NCBI GenBank assembly: GCA_033807775.1
Contig: CM066321.1
Location: 45,980,850-46,044,849 of the forward strand
DNA length: 64,000 nucleotides
Direction of reading: 5' to 3'
DNA from: Saussurea involucrata
Lineage: Eukaryota > Streptophyta > Magnoliopsida > Asterales > Asteraceae
In this document: positions 34,395 through 43,654 of the stretch, one piece after another
Position numbering within the stretch: the stretch's first letter is position 1
Layout: every line of letters begins with the position of its first letter
Translations under genes and position numbers: made by a program
The notes under the pieces: generated by a model
Told to the model about the DNA's origin: nothing
The model's input: only the letters and a program-made list of their open reading frames with translations
Database searches by the model: none

Positions 34395-36225
34395 TGTAAC
34401 ATCCCGAAATTTCGTTATATTGTGCTATAATATAAATGAAGTTATTTATGTAATTGAGTTGTATCTTTGTGATATTTTTACAAGTATTTGAATCTTTGAG
34501 GTTAAAAGTTAAGTAACCAAAGTTTGATGTTTTTATGTAAAATAAGAAACTTGGAGGTGTATTGGGTCATTTGACAAAAGTGTGTGGATAAGAGATGAAA
34601 GTTGAGAAATATCTGATTTAGCATCTTGTTGGGTCGGTTTAGAGAGAGACAAAAGTAAGAGAAAGAGAATTAGAGAGAAAAGAGAAAAAGAAAGAGAAGA
34701 GGAAACTCAAGATTGGTCTTCAAATTTTGTAAGGAATTTACCATAGATTCAGATATGGTTTGTTGTATTTGCTTAGTTGTAAACAAATTCATTTGTGTTT
34801 AGATTCCAGAATCATTGACAGCAGAATTGAAGCTTTGGGTTGTGAAAAAGTGGGTTTATCTCCTTTAAAGGTGAGTTCATTTGTGGTTTGCTTAAATCAG
34901 TGTTTATATGTTAAATTAAACCTTGAAATAGCTGTATAAATTGGTTATGAACTGTATGGAATGGTCTGGAATGAGCTGAATCGAACAGATATGTATCTAG
35001 ATCGAATTTTAAGCTGCAGGTCGAAGGTTTCCGGATAAAACCATGTATCCGGAAACCATGGTGATGAATGTCTCCGGACGCGACAAAGTCATCCGGTAAG
35101 TCTTAAATTTTGTATAGTTTCCGGATGAAATAAGTTACCGGATGGTATCCGGATTACCTAGGTTTCCGGATGTCATCCGGATTAGTGAAATACCCGGTAA
35201 GTTGATGTATCCGGAAAGATGAGGGTATCCGGAAAGTTGGTGTATCTGGTAAGTCTTGGGTATCCGGAAAACTTGTGTTGTCCGGATAGTTTAAGGTGTC
35301 CGGAAACTGGTACTGTCCGGTCACTTTTGGAGTACTCAGTAACTTTAGGACTTGTTGACTTCTAAGCAGGTACGGTTTAGGAATTGAAATGCAGTTCTAG
35401 TGGCCTGAACATACTTATAGCTGAATGGTAGGTTGTTAGGCTTAATGATTGTTCTAGTTTGATACTAGGCAGGTGTGTAGTAAGTGTAATGGATCCATAG
35501 GCACTAGTGTTTGGTAATCACATGGAATAGGCGTGTGGTAATAATCGTTATTCCAGTGTGTGTGTGGAAATTGTGGAATAGGCGTGTGGTAATAATCGTT
35601 ATTCCCAATTTCTAAGGAAGAAATGGGATTGACATAAGTGCTTGTAATCTCTACTTCCTTTCCGATAAATGGGCATGTGTAATTGCGATTTATAGGATAA
35701 GAGCATTAATCTAGAATCATTGAAGATTCGTAATGTGGCTCTGAGGCGTGATATACTGATGGATTTATTGTCAGTCATATTCATGGAATTGGATGAAATC
35801 GTGTAATGGAATAGAGTTACACGTACGGTAAGAAAAGGAGTAATCAGGTTTGTTGTAACTTGTTTACATTGATTTTTGCAAATATTATTATTGAAACGAA
35901 TGTTCTCACTAGGTGTTGGCCTAATCGTTTCATATGATGTTTTCTTACCAGGTACCAGCTCGGGAAAGTAAAGGGTTATGGGACGAGCGTTTTGGAATAG
36001 CAGAGGTGTTAATTAACAAGAAGAGATTTTGATGGATTGCTTAGATAACTTAGTTAATCTGATTATAGTGATATGATTAGATTGATGGGTTATTTGAAGG
36101 ATCCTATATTGTAACTATACTCTTGATGGTTAATTTCCTTGCAATATTTATATAAGTTGAAGTTTCTTGTATCATAACGTATTATAAATTGAGGTTCAAT
36201 TTAGCCCTGATTTTAGGGTGTTACA
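34395..36225 (+). repeat. 3' LTR of gypsy-A
   Basis: 1,831 bp, same ends as the 5' LTR. Contains the TCCGGA cluster 35,027-35,320 and the two GGAATAGGC...TATTCC units (35,524-35,554, 35,575-35,605). Followed by the target duplication GCATG (36,226-36,230). Confidence 0.92.
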
Positions 36226-36230
36226 GCATG

Positions 36231-37285
36231 GTACGGTGTTCTATCTAAATTTCTACTCGTCCCGGGCTTTGAAAAAGGTAAGATTGATACGACTTTGTTT
36301 GTCAAGCGTGAAGACGGTGAGATGGTAATAGTACAAATATATGTAGATGATATTATATTCGGTGCATCTAACCCTGGTTTATGTTCATGGTTTTCTGATC
36401 TGATGACTACTAGATTTCAGATGAGCATGATGGGGGAGATTAACTTCTTCCTAGGATTGCAAGTGAAACAGTTTTCCACGGGAATATTCATCAACCAGTC
36501 AAAGTATATATTTGACATTTTGAAGAAATTCAAAATGGAAAATTGTACTTACATTGGAACACCGATGGCAACACAATCAAAGATCGGTCCAGATCCTCAT
36601 GGTAAGGAAACTGATATACGACAATATCGAGGTATGGTGGGATCTTTAATGTACTTAACTGCTAGTCGCCCGGATATTATGTTCGCTACTTGTCTTTGTG
36701 CGAGATTTCAGGCGAATCCTAAGGAATCTCATGTAGGAGCCGTCAAGCGCATCTTCCGCTATCTCAAAGGAACTACCTACCTTGGGCTATGGTATCCCAA
36801 AGGCACGGGATTTGAGCTAACAGCCTATTCCGACGCGGATCATGGTGGTAGCTTATTGGACCGGAAAAGCACATCCGGACAACAAATTTTTGGGTGATAA
36901 GTTGGTAAGTTGGGCGTCAAAGAAACAGAATTGTGTGTCAACTTCTACGGCGGAGGCAGAATACGTCGCGGCCGCTAGTTGTTGCTCACAAGTCGTTTGG
37001 ATGAAAACCCAACTGATGGACTTTGCGTGTCGATACGAAAAGGTTCCAATTTACTGTGATAGTAAGTCCGCCATAGCAATATCCGTGAATCCGGTTCAAC
37101 ACACGAAAACCAAGCACATCGACGTACGGTATAATTTTATTAAAGATCACGTCGAAAAAGGTACAATTGAACTCTATTTTGTTTCTACTGAATTTCAACT
37201 CGCCGATTTGTTTACCAAGGCTTTGGATGACAAACGTTTCAACTGTCTTGTCTCAAAGATAGGCATGTTGAATTTGAAAGTTTGA
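36231..37285 (+). pseudogene. pol: Copia-5 RT C-terminus and RNase H (one frameshift)
   Basis: Continues the RT of 27,389-27,636: YGVLSKF, IYVDDIIFGASNP with intact YVDD, FFLGLQVKQ, then RNase H AYSDADHGGSLLDRKSTSG. A small deletion near 36,885 shifts the frame, which resumes FLGDKLVSWASKKQN and runs to DLFTKALDDKRF and GMLNLKV, stop at 37,285. The copy is otherwise well preserved. Confidence 0.9.
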
Positions 37286-37511
37286 TAAGTCATAATTTTT
37301 ATTCAACATTTTGAAAATAATTCTTAGTCATTCAAATTTTGATAAATTTGAGTGAAGAATACTTATTTTCATAATATTGAATATTCATTATGATTTGCTC
37401 AAAGATATATTTTTTTCAGTATTTTACAAAGTAGATTTCAATTTTATTCTTTTTACCGTATGTACTTCAATTGATATTACTTGTGTAGTTTTATGTGTAG
37501 TTCATGTGTTT

Positions 37512-37678
37512 AGGGGGAGCTATAAATCTTTGTGAGTATCTTTCAAGGGGGAGCATTGTACAAAGAAGAAATGGTTGAGCAAAATAACAAAGGTGAGTGT
37601 TCTATCTTAAATGATTTTGGCAAACCCTACTAGATGAAAATCATTTTGTCAAAGCTTATGCATCTTTGTAGGGGGAGC
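37512..37678 (+). repeat. Three internal polypurine-tract copies (AGGGGGAGC) in copia-5
   Basis: TTTAGGGGGAGC, TCAAGGGGGAGC and TGTAGGGGGAGC lie 226-395 nt after the pol stop, almost the same distance as in copia-1 (255-450 nt). The genuine PPT at 42,601-42,613 shares the AAGGGGGAG core. Confidence 0.78.
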
Positions 37679-37757
37679 AAAGTGTTTTCAATGAACACTG
37701 AACAATTTTTAATCTGAAAAGTTCAATTTTTTGAAAAAATTTCCAAGTCAGGAAAGT

Positions 37758-38042
37758 AGTCGCACAAGTCTTACACGACTAGCAATCCTAGTCGTACATG
37801 TCTTGTACGATAGTTACTGTTCCTGCACGACAGTCGTACGAGCATTGTCCGACTAGCAATCCTAGTCGTACATGCTTTGTACGACAGTCACTGTTCATAT
37901 TGTCAAATCGTAGATGCTTTGTCCGACTAGCAATCTTAGTCGTACAAGTATCGTACGACAGTTACTGTTCATGATTCCACCTTAGTCGGTCACTGTTTCA
38001 TATGACTAACATGAGGTTCTCGCACATTGTTTCGTATGACTA
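37758..38042. repeat. GTACGAC/GTCGTAC motif cluster upstream of the ORF3 TATA box
   Basis: Alternating AGTCGTACA, TTGTACGAC, TCCGACTAG and ACGACTAG words with intervening CAATCCTAGTCGTACATG repeated, irregular spacing, ending about 65 nt before TATATATA. Confidence 0.85.
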
Positions 38043-38107
38043 CCTGACACGTATCGGTCAAACCTTGGACCAATCATTTCACGACATGTGTCACTCAGCC
38101 TAAGATC

Positions 38108-38115
38108 TATATATA
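38108..38115 (+). promoter_or_regulatory. TATA box upstream of copia-5 ORF3
   Basis: GATCTATATATAGTGCG is a strong plant TATA box in an AT-mixed context. A start site near 38,140 would give a short exon ending at the CAG/GT at 38,236/38,237. This is an inference; no LTR is nearby that would otherwise explain it. Confidence 0.5.
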
Positions 38116-38236
38116 GTGCGTGTTTCAAGTCTTTTCATCTTCCGACTTTCGTATCATACGATTCTCTCACACCTTAGAAATCGATTTTGAATATTTGTTG
38201 ATGTTTCATTTCTTCTGTGAATTCAAATCGATACAG

Positions 38237-38714
38237 GTATCATCTTATACTATTTTACATCGCATATCATCGAGTTATGTATCTGTTTGTTGATTTGAAT
38301 GTTAAGTCGAAAAAGGGTTTTTCGAAATCCTTCATAAATCATTATGTGTGTTAGTATTCTTAGGAAAAGATGTTAGAATAGTGTTCCTGGTAGAAAACCG
38401 CACATAGGGCACTAGTTTGATAAGCTTTCATTGACAAATCTTAGGTTTTTGGGTTTGAATGTTCATCACTGTTCGAACATTCATAACTGTCGCACAATAC
38501 TGTGTTCTTCAACATTCAAAACTGTCGCATACCACTGATATTCATAACTGTCGCACACAGCTTGTACGACAACTTTTAGTCGTACAGCTTTGTCCGACTA
38601 GTAGAGTCATGCGATTTGATGTTTTGTACGACAGTGGCCCATACTTAGGAAATTTTTGAAAAGTTTTGACGAAAAAGTACTTATATCCAAATGGTCAAAT
38701 TTTGTCAATCATAG
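38237..38714 (+). other. Putative intron in the ORF3 leader of copia-5
   Basis: Donor ATACAG/GTATCATC and acceptor TCAATCATAG/ACC with the ORF3 ATG four bases on. The 478-nt interval is T-rich in its first half and carries the second motif cluster. Matches the putative 749-nt intron of copia-1. Confidence 0.42.
38482..38635. repeat. ATAACTGTCGCAC/GTACGAC cluster inside the putative ORF3 intron
   Basis: Copies of TTCATAACTGTCGCAC, CTGTCGCATACC, TGTACGAC and AGTCGTACAG in about 155 bp. The ATAACTGTCG phrase is shared with 26,530-26,650 on the opposite strand. Confidence 0.8.
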
Positions 38715-38717
38715 ACC

Positions 38718-39563
38718 ATGGCACATTTTCAAGAGCACGGTGATGGTAATTCTTCTGACGAGAACACGGTGTTCCCATCTCATCGTTCATCACACCCATC
38801 GGTGAACGCTCGAAATCTAGATGGTGAATTAATTCTTCCAAGAGACAAAAAGGAATTCAAGGCAAACAACTATTCTCTAGATTTTCATGTCAGATTAGAT
38901 TATCAGCTTATCATGGAGATTCTCAAAAACCATCCACTTCGTACTGCTCTTGAGAAAACAATACAAGTTTCGGAAATCTATCTACAACAAGTTTGGCATA
39001 ATATTCAGTATGTTCCACAGACAGATTCAAACAACTATTTTACTCTTAAGGTGGATCATTTTGATGCCAAAATCACTTTGAAAAGATTGCGGAGAGTTCT
39101 TGATCTTCCTTATTCTCCAAATTTTGAAGATATGGTTTCTGAAGCAGACTTGTGCCAGGATATTATGCGGATGGGTTACAATGATCCACGTCCGAATTAT
39201 AGAGTGATGACTCATACGTCAAAGTTGCAACGGAACTACCTACCGCCAATCTACTATACACTATTCAGAATTGTGAATAGGTGTATGACTTCTAAGCACA
39301 CGGGAGTCGACAAGGCCAGCATTTCCGTTATACGTATGTTCCATGCTATCATTTTCGATCGGAAAATTGATTTTGCAGTTTCTATATGGAATGACCTCAT
39401 CGAGGTGGTCACCGACAAATCAAAGCCATCGAAAACCAGAACATTCGTTCCGTTTCAACGCTATCTTCAGATTATCATTCATTCTATCATGGAGTATAAT
39501 GATCAGATACCGAGACGACCGGAAGCAGTTCTTGGTCCTACTACTTACATGAAATATCTCTGA
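38718..39563 (+). CDS. ORF3 of copia-5, N-terminal domain (281 aa to first stop)
   Basis: ATG in ACCATGG context. Hydrophilic start, then a compact domain: YQLIMEILKNHPLRTAL, EIYLQQVWHNI, FDAKITLKRLRRVLDLP, DIMRMGYNDP, LPPIYYTLFRIVNRCM and IIFDRKIDFAVSIWNDL. This alternation is shared with copia-1 ORF3 (519-1058 and 267-488, minus). No signal peptide, transmembrane helix, zinc finger or enzyme motif is apparent. The TGA at 39,561-39,563 (after TTYMKYL) appears to be a lesion because the same frame continues. It is probably a structural or accessory retrotransposon protein; env-like is only a positional label. Confidence 0.7.
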   Translation: MAHFQEHGDGNSSDENTVFPSHRSSHPSVNARNLDGELILPRDKKEFKANNYSLDFHVRLDYQLIMEILKNHPLRTALEKTIQVSEIYLQQVWHNIQYVPQTDSNNYFTLKVDHFDAKITLKRLRRVLDLPYSPNFEDMVSEADLCQDIMRMGYNDPRPNYRVMTHTSKLQRNYLPPIYYTLFRIVNRCMTSKHTGVDKASISVIRMFHAIIFDRKIDFAVSIWNDLIEVVTDKSKPSKTRTFVPFQRYLQIIIHSIMEYNDQIPRRPEAVLGPTTYMKYL

Positions 39564-39593
39564 CTTCCAAAAGGTCTACTTTTTCCTACTATC

Positions 39594-40778
39594 ATGGTTC
39601 TATCTGAAGCTTTTCTTGCTTACGCTGACCAAGATTCACCGATTTTGAGTGAGTATAGAGAAGAGAACGCACTGATGGCCCGGCCAGGACCGGTAGGGCC
39701 TACCCACAGTGCCAAGAAATTAGGTGAGCGTGGTGAGGATTCAAGAGTTAGGAAGAGAGTTCAGGATACTGGGGTACCTGAACAGGGCGTGTTGAGAGGT
39801 AAAAGTGATGTAAGGGGAAAAGGAATTGGGGGTGCTCTTGGTCAGTCGTCCAATTCTTAAAAAATGATTCAGATTTTTGAGGACGATGATGAGGAAGATC
39901 TTGGTTCCGACGATACCGAGGAAGAATCTGAGGATATTGATGCGGATATTGATGATCCTGCTAATCTTCTATATAGTTCGGATGATGATGATGTGAATGT
40001 TGATGATGAAAAAGAGGATGATAGTTCTGATGATGACAATGATGATAACAACAATGATCAAGTCTTGGAGAATCTTGATACTGTATTTGAAAAGGTCGTT
40101 ACTACTACTTATGGTGATGATGGAGGAGTGATAAGGGGAAATGAGGGAGTATTAGTTGAAACAGAAAATCAAGTGAGGTTGAGTGAGAAGGAAAGAAAAA
40201 AAGATGGTGAGTGTGAGACAGGATCAATAAAAGTTTTAACTAATGATCCTTCCCAAACCGTGTCTAGCCGGGTAGCCAAATATACTGTCGGTGCGCGTTC
40301 GTTGCCACATGACATTGAAGAAGCCATAGTCCGCCCAGCTATGAAATGCACAACCCCACTCATCCACTCATCAACTTCTTCACAAGTTGATGTTTCATCT
40401 TCTCACAGGGGATTAGCACAAACACTATCGGCGACACACTCGGTGTTGGCTGATATTGAAACAGGATGGCAACTGCCCCGGCCACAACCTTCATTTGGTG
40501 ACAGATCGAGTCTAGATCCATTTGATTTTACTTCCTTTCCTAGGACACAGAGACCGTTCGTCACTTCATCTATGGTGACACAAAACGTTGGTGTTATGCG
40601 TGACCCAACCGGAACGCCCCAAGTGTTGCCGCCATTTGTTGGTGCTTCACGAGGACCGGGCGGAAGTCCTACCAACGTTAACACTATGCCAGCGTTGAAC
40701 GTAGGCCATACAGTCTCAATGACTGCTTTGTCAACCAGTAACCTTAGTGGTCTGCGTGTTACCTTGGAAGTTGCTTGA
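39594..40778 (+). pseudogene. ORF3 of copia-5, basic and acidic middle segment
   Basis: In frame with the N-terminal domain. 39,594-39,860 begins MVLSEAFLAYADQDSP (compare MRIPDALLAYANLQ in copia-1) and becomes Arg/Gly-rich. A TAA at 39,858-39,860 is followed by a strongly acidic run (39,885-40,065; Asp/Glu in most positions) and then a Pro/Gly/Thr-rich segment (SFPRTQRPFVTSSMVTQN, GASRGPGGSPTNVN). A deletion of about 60 bp relative to copia-4 near 40,770 shifts the frame. The acidic block is low-complexity DNA (GATGAT runs). Confidence 0.6.
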
Positions 40779-42577
40779 ATTGGCCATCCAGTCTGTCTCA
40801 AACACTCAGAAAGCTCAGATGTCCGAATTGACTGATATCGTTAAGAATTTATCTGCCGAAGTACACAAGTTTGTTAAAGGAAAGTCTGTTGCTGATTCTT
40901 CATCCGCACCATCCGACTCTCAACCAGAATCTCAGCCGAACCCAAAGGTATATCATACTTTACCTTTACACGAATTGAAATCCCAGTTACTTACCCGTTT
41001 ACTAGAACAAGGCGATACTAATACTCAAGAAGAAGTAGACATTCTTGGTCTACTTAGACGCCAAACCGAAATACAAGCCACTTTACCAGATTCACTAAAT
41101 ACCCTACAACAATCCATATCCAACCTAACCGAAGCTATAACTTCTGGCTTCACATCCCTATCAAACCGAATCAAAGCGGTGGAAGACAAATGTGGGATTC
41201 AAGCCCAATCCACCAAACAGAGGCATGATGATCAAGATCCCGATCATGATCACCATGAGGGGGAGAGAAGTGTAAGACAAAGGGTTGAACAAGGTAGTGG
41301 TTCGGGTGTTCATGTGACTGAAAATGTGGAAACAAACGAGGAAACAGGTACCGGTAATGTTGGTGGTACTCAAGTGGGCGAAAGTGCTGATATTGGTATT
41401 CTGGATGATGTCAATCCTAGGGTTGAAAAGCCTCAAGGATGTGATAACAGAACTGATGAGGAAATCATGGAAAATGAGTTCTTACAGGATTTGATTTTTA
41501 TTAATTCGGATGAAGATCAATCTGTGGTAAAGATTAAAGAGGAGATGGATGATGTATTTGATGCTGGAAACGTTCAACCTGATTCTGATTCCGAGAAAGA
41601 AAGTAACCAACCTGATGCAGTGATACAAATTCCGGTAATACCTGATCTACCTGAAGGCAAAATCAGAGATGTAGTCTCCAAGGCAGAATTATGTAATCTA
41701 CAAATGTTAATTGATAGAGAATCTTTGATTGTTAGACGTGCTCATCGAACAAGAATCATTACTCCATTCCAAGAAGATATAAGGGGTGACTTGTTTGTGA
41801 AAAAGATTCAGCCAATTGATAAGGTAAAGCTTTATTCAATTGATAAACTTCCACATCCAAAGCAGATTGAATACTTGTATATGATGGGTGACAAAGATCA
41901 AAAGCTCAGTGCAGTCAGATCAGATAAAGAAATTGTTAAGCTTGTGAAGATTGAATCGGAGAAGATTCTGAATGTCTTTTATCCGAGATTCTACGTCCTC
42001 AGATCAGATGAAAAGGAGTGGAATTTCTGTGAAGCAGATTTCAAATCCCTAACCTGTGCAGACTTCTTCAGATTGTATGACATTCTTGCCCGGATGCCTA
42101 TCAAAGACATCACTTACTCTGAAGCCTATCAAGCGTTAAAACGATTCATGAAGAACCTGATCAAGCTTTCATACTTAACCGATTTTCAAATGGCTTTGGA
42201 AAGTAATCAGAGTCAACAAAAGAAGGCCAAACAGAAACCTACCCGACATTCAAGGTATTCCTCTTTATACCGTGTTGGAAAAACCAGAGTTCGGTATTCT
42301 GTATCACAACGGGCAAAAGAAGAAGAAGTTCTTGAGGCTGATTGAAGTCAACTTGTATTCTGATGGAACGCTCAATATGATCAAGATTCTGCTGAATGAA
42401 AAGCTAAGATTGGATGAACAAAGAAAGGTGCCTCTGAAAGAGAAGGAGATTGTCTTGATCAACAATGCCTTGAAAGCGATACAAGACCGAATAGATTACC
42501 GGAATTCACTCAGAAGGTTTGAAATTATCTTTGGGATCAGAAAGAGATACATTCCACCGGAAGAACTTCATGGTTAA
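40747..42577 (+). pseudogene. ORF3 of copia-5, coiled-coil and conserved C-terminal domains
   Basis: 40,780-41,200 is heptad-like (LELAIQSVSNTQKAQMS, LPDSLNTLQQSISNLTEAI, LSNRIKAVEDK), followed by a His/Asp-rich acidic patch. The conserved domain 41,640-42,200 contains RRAHRTRIITPFQEDIRG, QPIDKVKLYSIDKLP and CADFFRLYDILARMP. A one-base gain near 42,236 shifts the frame into EKPEFGILYHNGQKKKKFL, ending RKRYIPPEELHG at 42,577. The PPT follows 24 bp later, so ORF3 is the last gene of the element. The C-terminal domains are better conserved between copies than the middle. Confidence 0.7.
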
Positions 42578-42600
42578 AGTTTACCTGGCTCACTTGAATA

Positions 42601-42613
42601 CAAAGGGGGAGAA
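42601..42613 (+). other. Polypurine tract of copia-5
   Basis: CAAAGGGGGAGAA immediately before the LTR; the same tract precedes the copia-4 LTR on the other strand and the LTR at 53,142. Confidence 0.9.
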
Positions 42614-42844
42614 TATTAGTGTCAATTTTATATGTTGTATTCAAGTTGAGGGGTCATTTTGTAAATTGCATGTCTAGGTATAAATAGCCTAGATTACCTT
42701 TATTTCTCTAACACTTTGATAGATATACTTTGAAAACTCTCTGTAATTCTCTCTACACTTTGTATTTTGAGTTCTTCATTCTAATGAGAGATGACTAGAG
42801 TTCTACACACGTCTTGATTGTGATTACTTGTTATTGGGATAACA
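42614..42844 (+). repeat. 3' LTR of copia-5
   Basis: 231 bp. Starts TATTAGTGTC (copia-4 has TGTTAGTGTC, so the terminal dinucleotide is mutated from TG to TA) and ends GGGATAACA. Contains the TATA box GGTATAAATAG at 42,677-42,687 and an AATGAGAGATGACTAGAG block shared with other short LTRs here. Confidence 0.9.
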
Positions 42845-43654
42845 CCTATAAATAAAATGCGTCACCAAAAATATGGATAAAAGTAAATACCCAAAAACAA
42901 CACCTTTCGGTGACGGGGGAGACCCGATTCCATCGAAAGTGACGGGCACACAAGTTAGGTCACTTATGATGTTACTGGATTACACCTCAAGTCCCGGTTT
43001 TAATTCCCATGCTATACAGACATCACAACCTCAAACCTTTCCCATGCCTTTATTGCCTACTCCGTCGAGTTACACCTAAAGGACTTATGGGACCACATTG
43101 CCTATCCAGTCTAGCCGAGTTACACCTCAAGGACTCCAATGTCCCTCATTGCCTACTCGCTAGTGGCCCCGAACGGCCTACTGCATAAAACCATGCATTC
43201 TAATAGTCCACTCCTCGTGCACAAAGAGATAGACCATCAATTAAAGACTGACTTACGTGCCTATGGATCCAATGCAACACAGTCTACAATAACATGCCCA
43301 TCCAGGTATGACTAAAGCACCCGAGCATGTAAATATTAATAATATGCAATAAAATCCAACAAGTTGCAATAAATGCAAACCATAAATAAGACTCCCCATT
43401 GAGCCATCAAACTTGGACAAAATGTCCCCAAGACTCCTCAAAGTCAAAACCGATCAAAATGCTCAAAATTGATTAGACCCGTAAATAACTGACCTCATAG
43501 CATAAAATGCATTTAAACATCGCTTAGGTATACATATACCACAAAATCATCATTAACCCAATACTCGACACGGGTTAGAATAAATGTTTTCCCCAAATGG
43601 ACTCATACCCTTATAATTCTCAAAATGACTCATGACACTAAAATGTGCATTTTC
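42845..43654 (-). repeat. LTR-D, distal fragment, with short tandem repeats
   Basis: Noncoding. Continues at 51,977 after gypsy-C, since the join regenerates one sequence across the TTTTC duplication. 43,052-43,160 holds two and a half 45-51 bp units starting ATTGCCTA and containing CGAGTTACACCT. The general texture is that of a gypsy LTR read on the minus strand, but no internal region or partner LTR is present, so it is a solo or truncated LTR. Confidence 0.55.

Larger units (their letters stand above)
27637..36225 (+). mobile_element. Gypsy-A: complete Ty3/gypsy chromovirus with target duplication
   Basis: 8.6 kb: LTR 27,637-29,453, PBS 29,457, gag, pol, PPT, LTR 34,395-36,225. Flanked by GCATG at 27,632-27,636 and 36,226-36,230. 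It sits within copia-5 RT. By eye the LTRs differ at roughly 40 of about 1,815 aligned positions plus a few indels, about 2%. Pol is broken in at least five places. Confidence 0.95.
37286..38717 (+). other. Spacer between pol and ORF3 of copia-5
   Basis: 1.4 kb, no convincing ORF. In order: three AGGGGGAGC tracts (37,512-37,520, 37,545-37,554, 37,670-37,678), GTACGAC cluster (37,758-38,042), TATATATA (38,108-38,115), a possible 5' UTR exon to 38,236, splice donor CAG/GTATCA, a second motif cluster (38,482-38,635), and AATCATAG (AG at 38,713-38,714) before the ATG at 38,718. The copia-1 spacer follows the same plan. Confidence 0.75.
27389..42844 (+). mobile_element. Copia-5: 5'-truncated copia element with ORF3, split by gypsy-A
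   Basis: Plus strand: RT core (27,389-27,636), gypsy-A insertion, rest of RT and RNase H (36,231-37,285), spacer, ORF3 (38,718-42,577), PPT and 3' LTR (42,614-42,844). Gag, protease, integrase and 5' LTR are missing; the break is at about 27,388. Removing gypsy-A and one GCATG copy would make the two RT parts contiguous. Confidence 0.88.

Noticed and set aside
37758..38042. CRISPR-like or satellite array
   Set aside because: Spacing is irregular, the words are short and palindromic, and there are no conserved repeat/spacer lengths; the surroundings are a plant retrotransposon.
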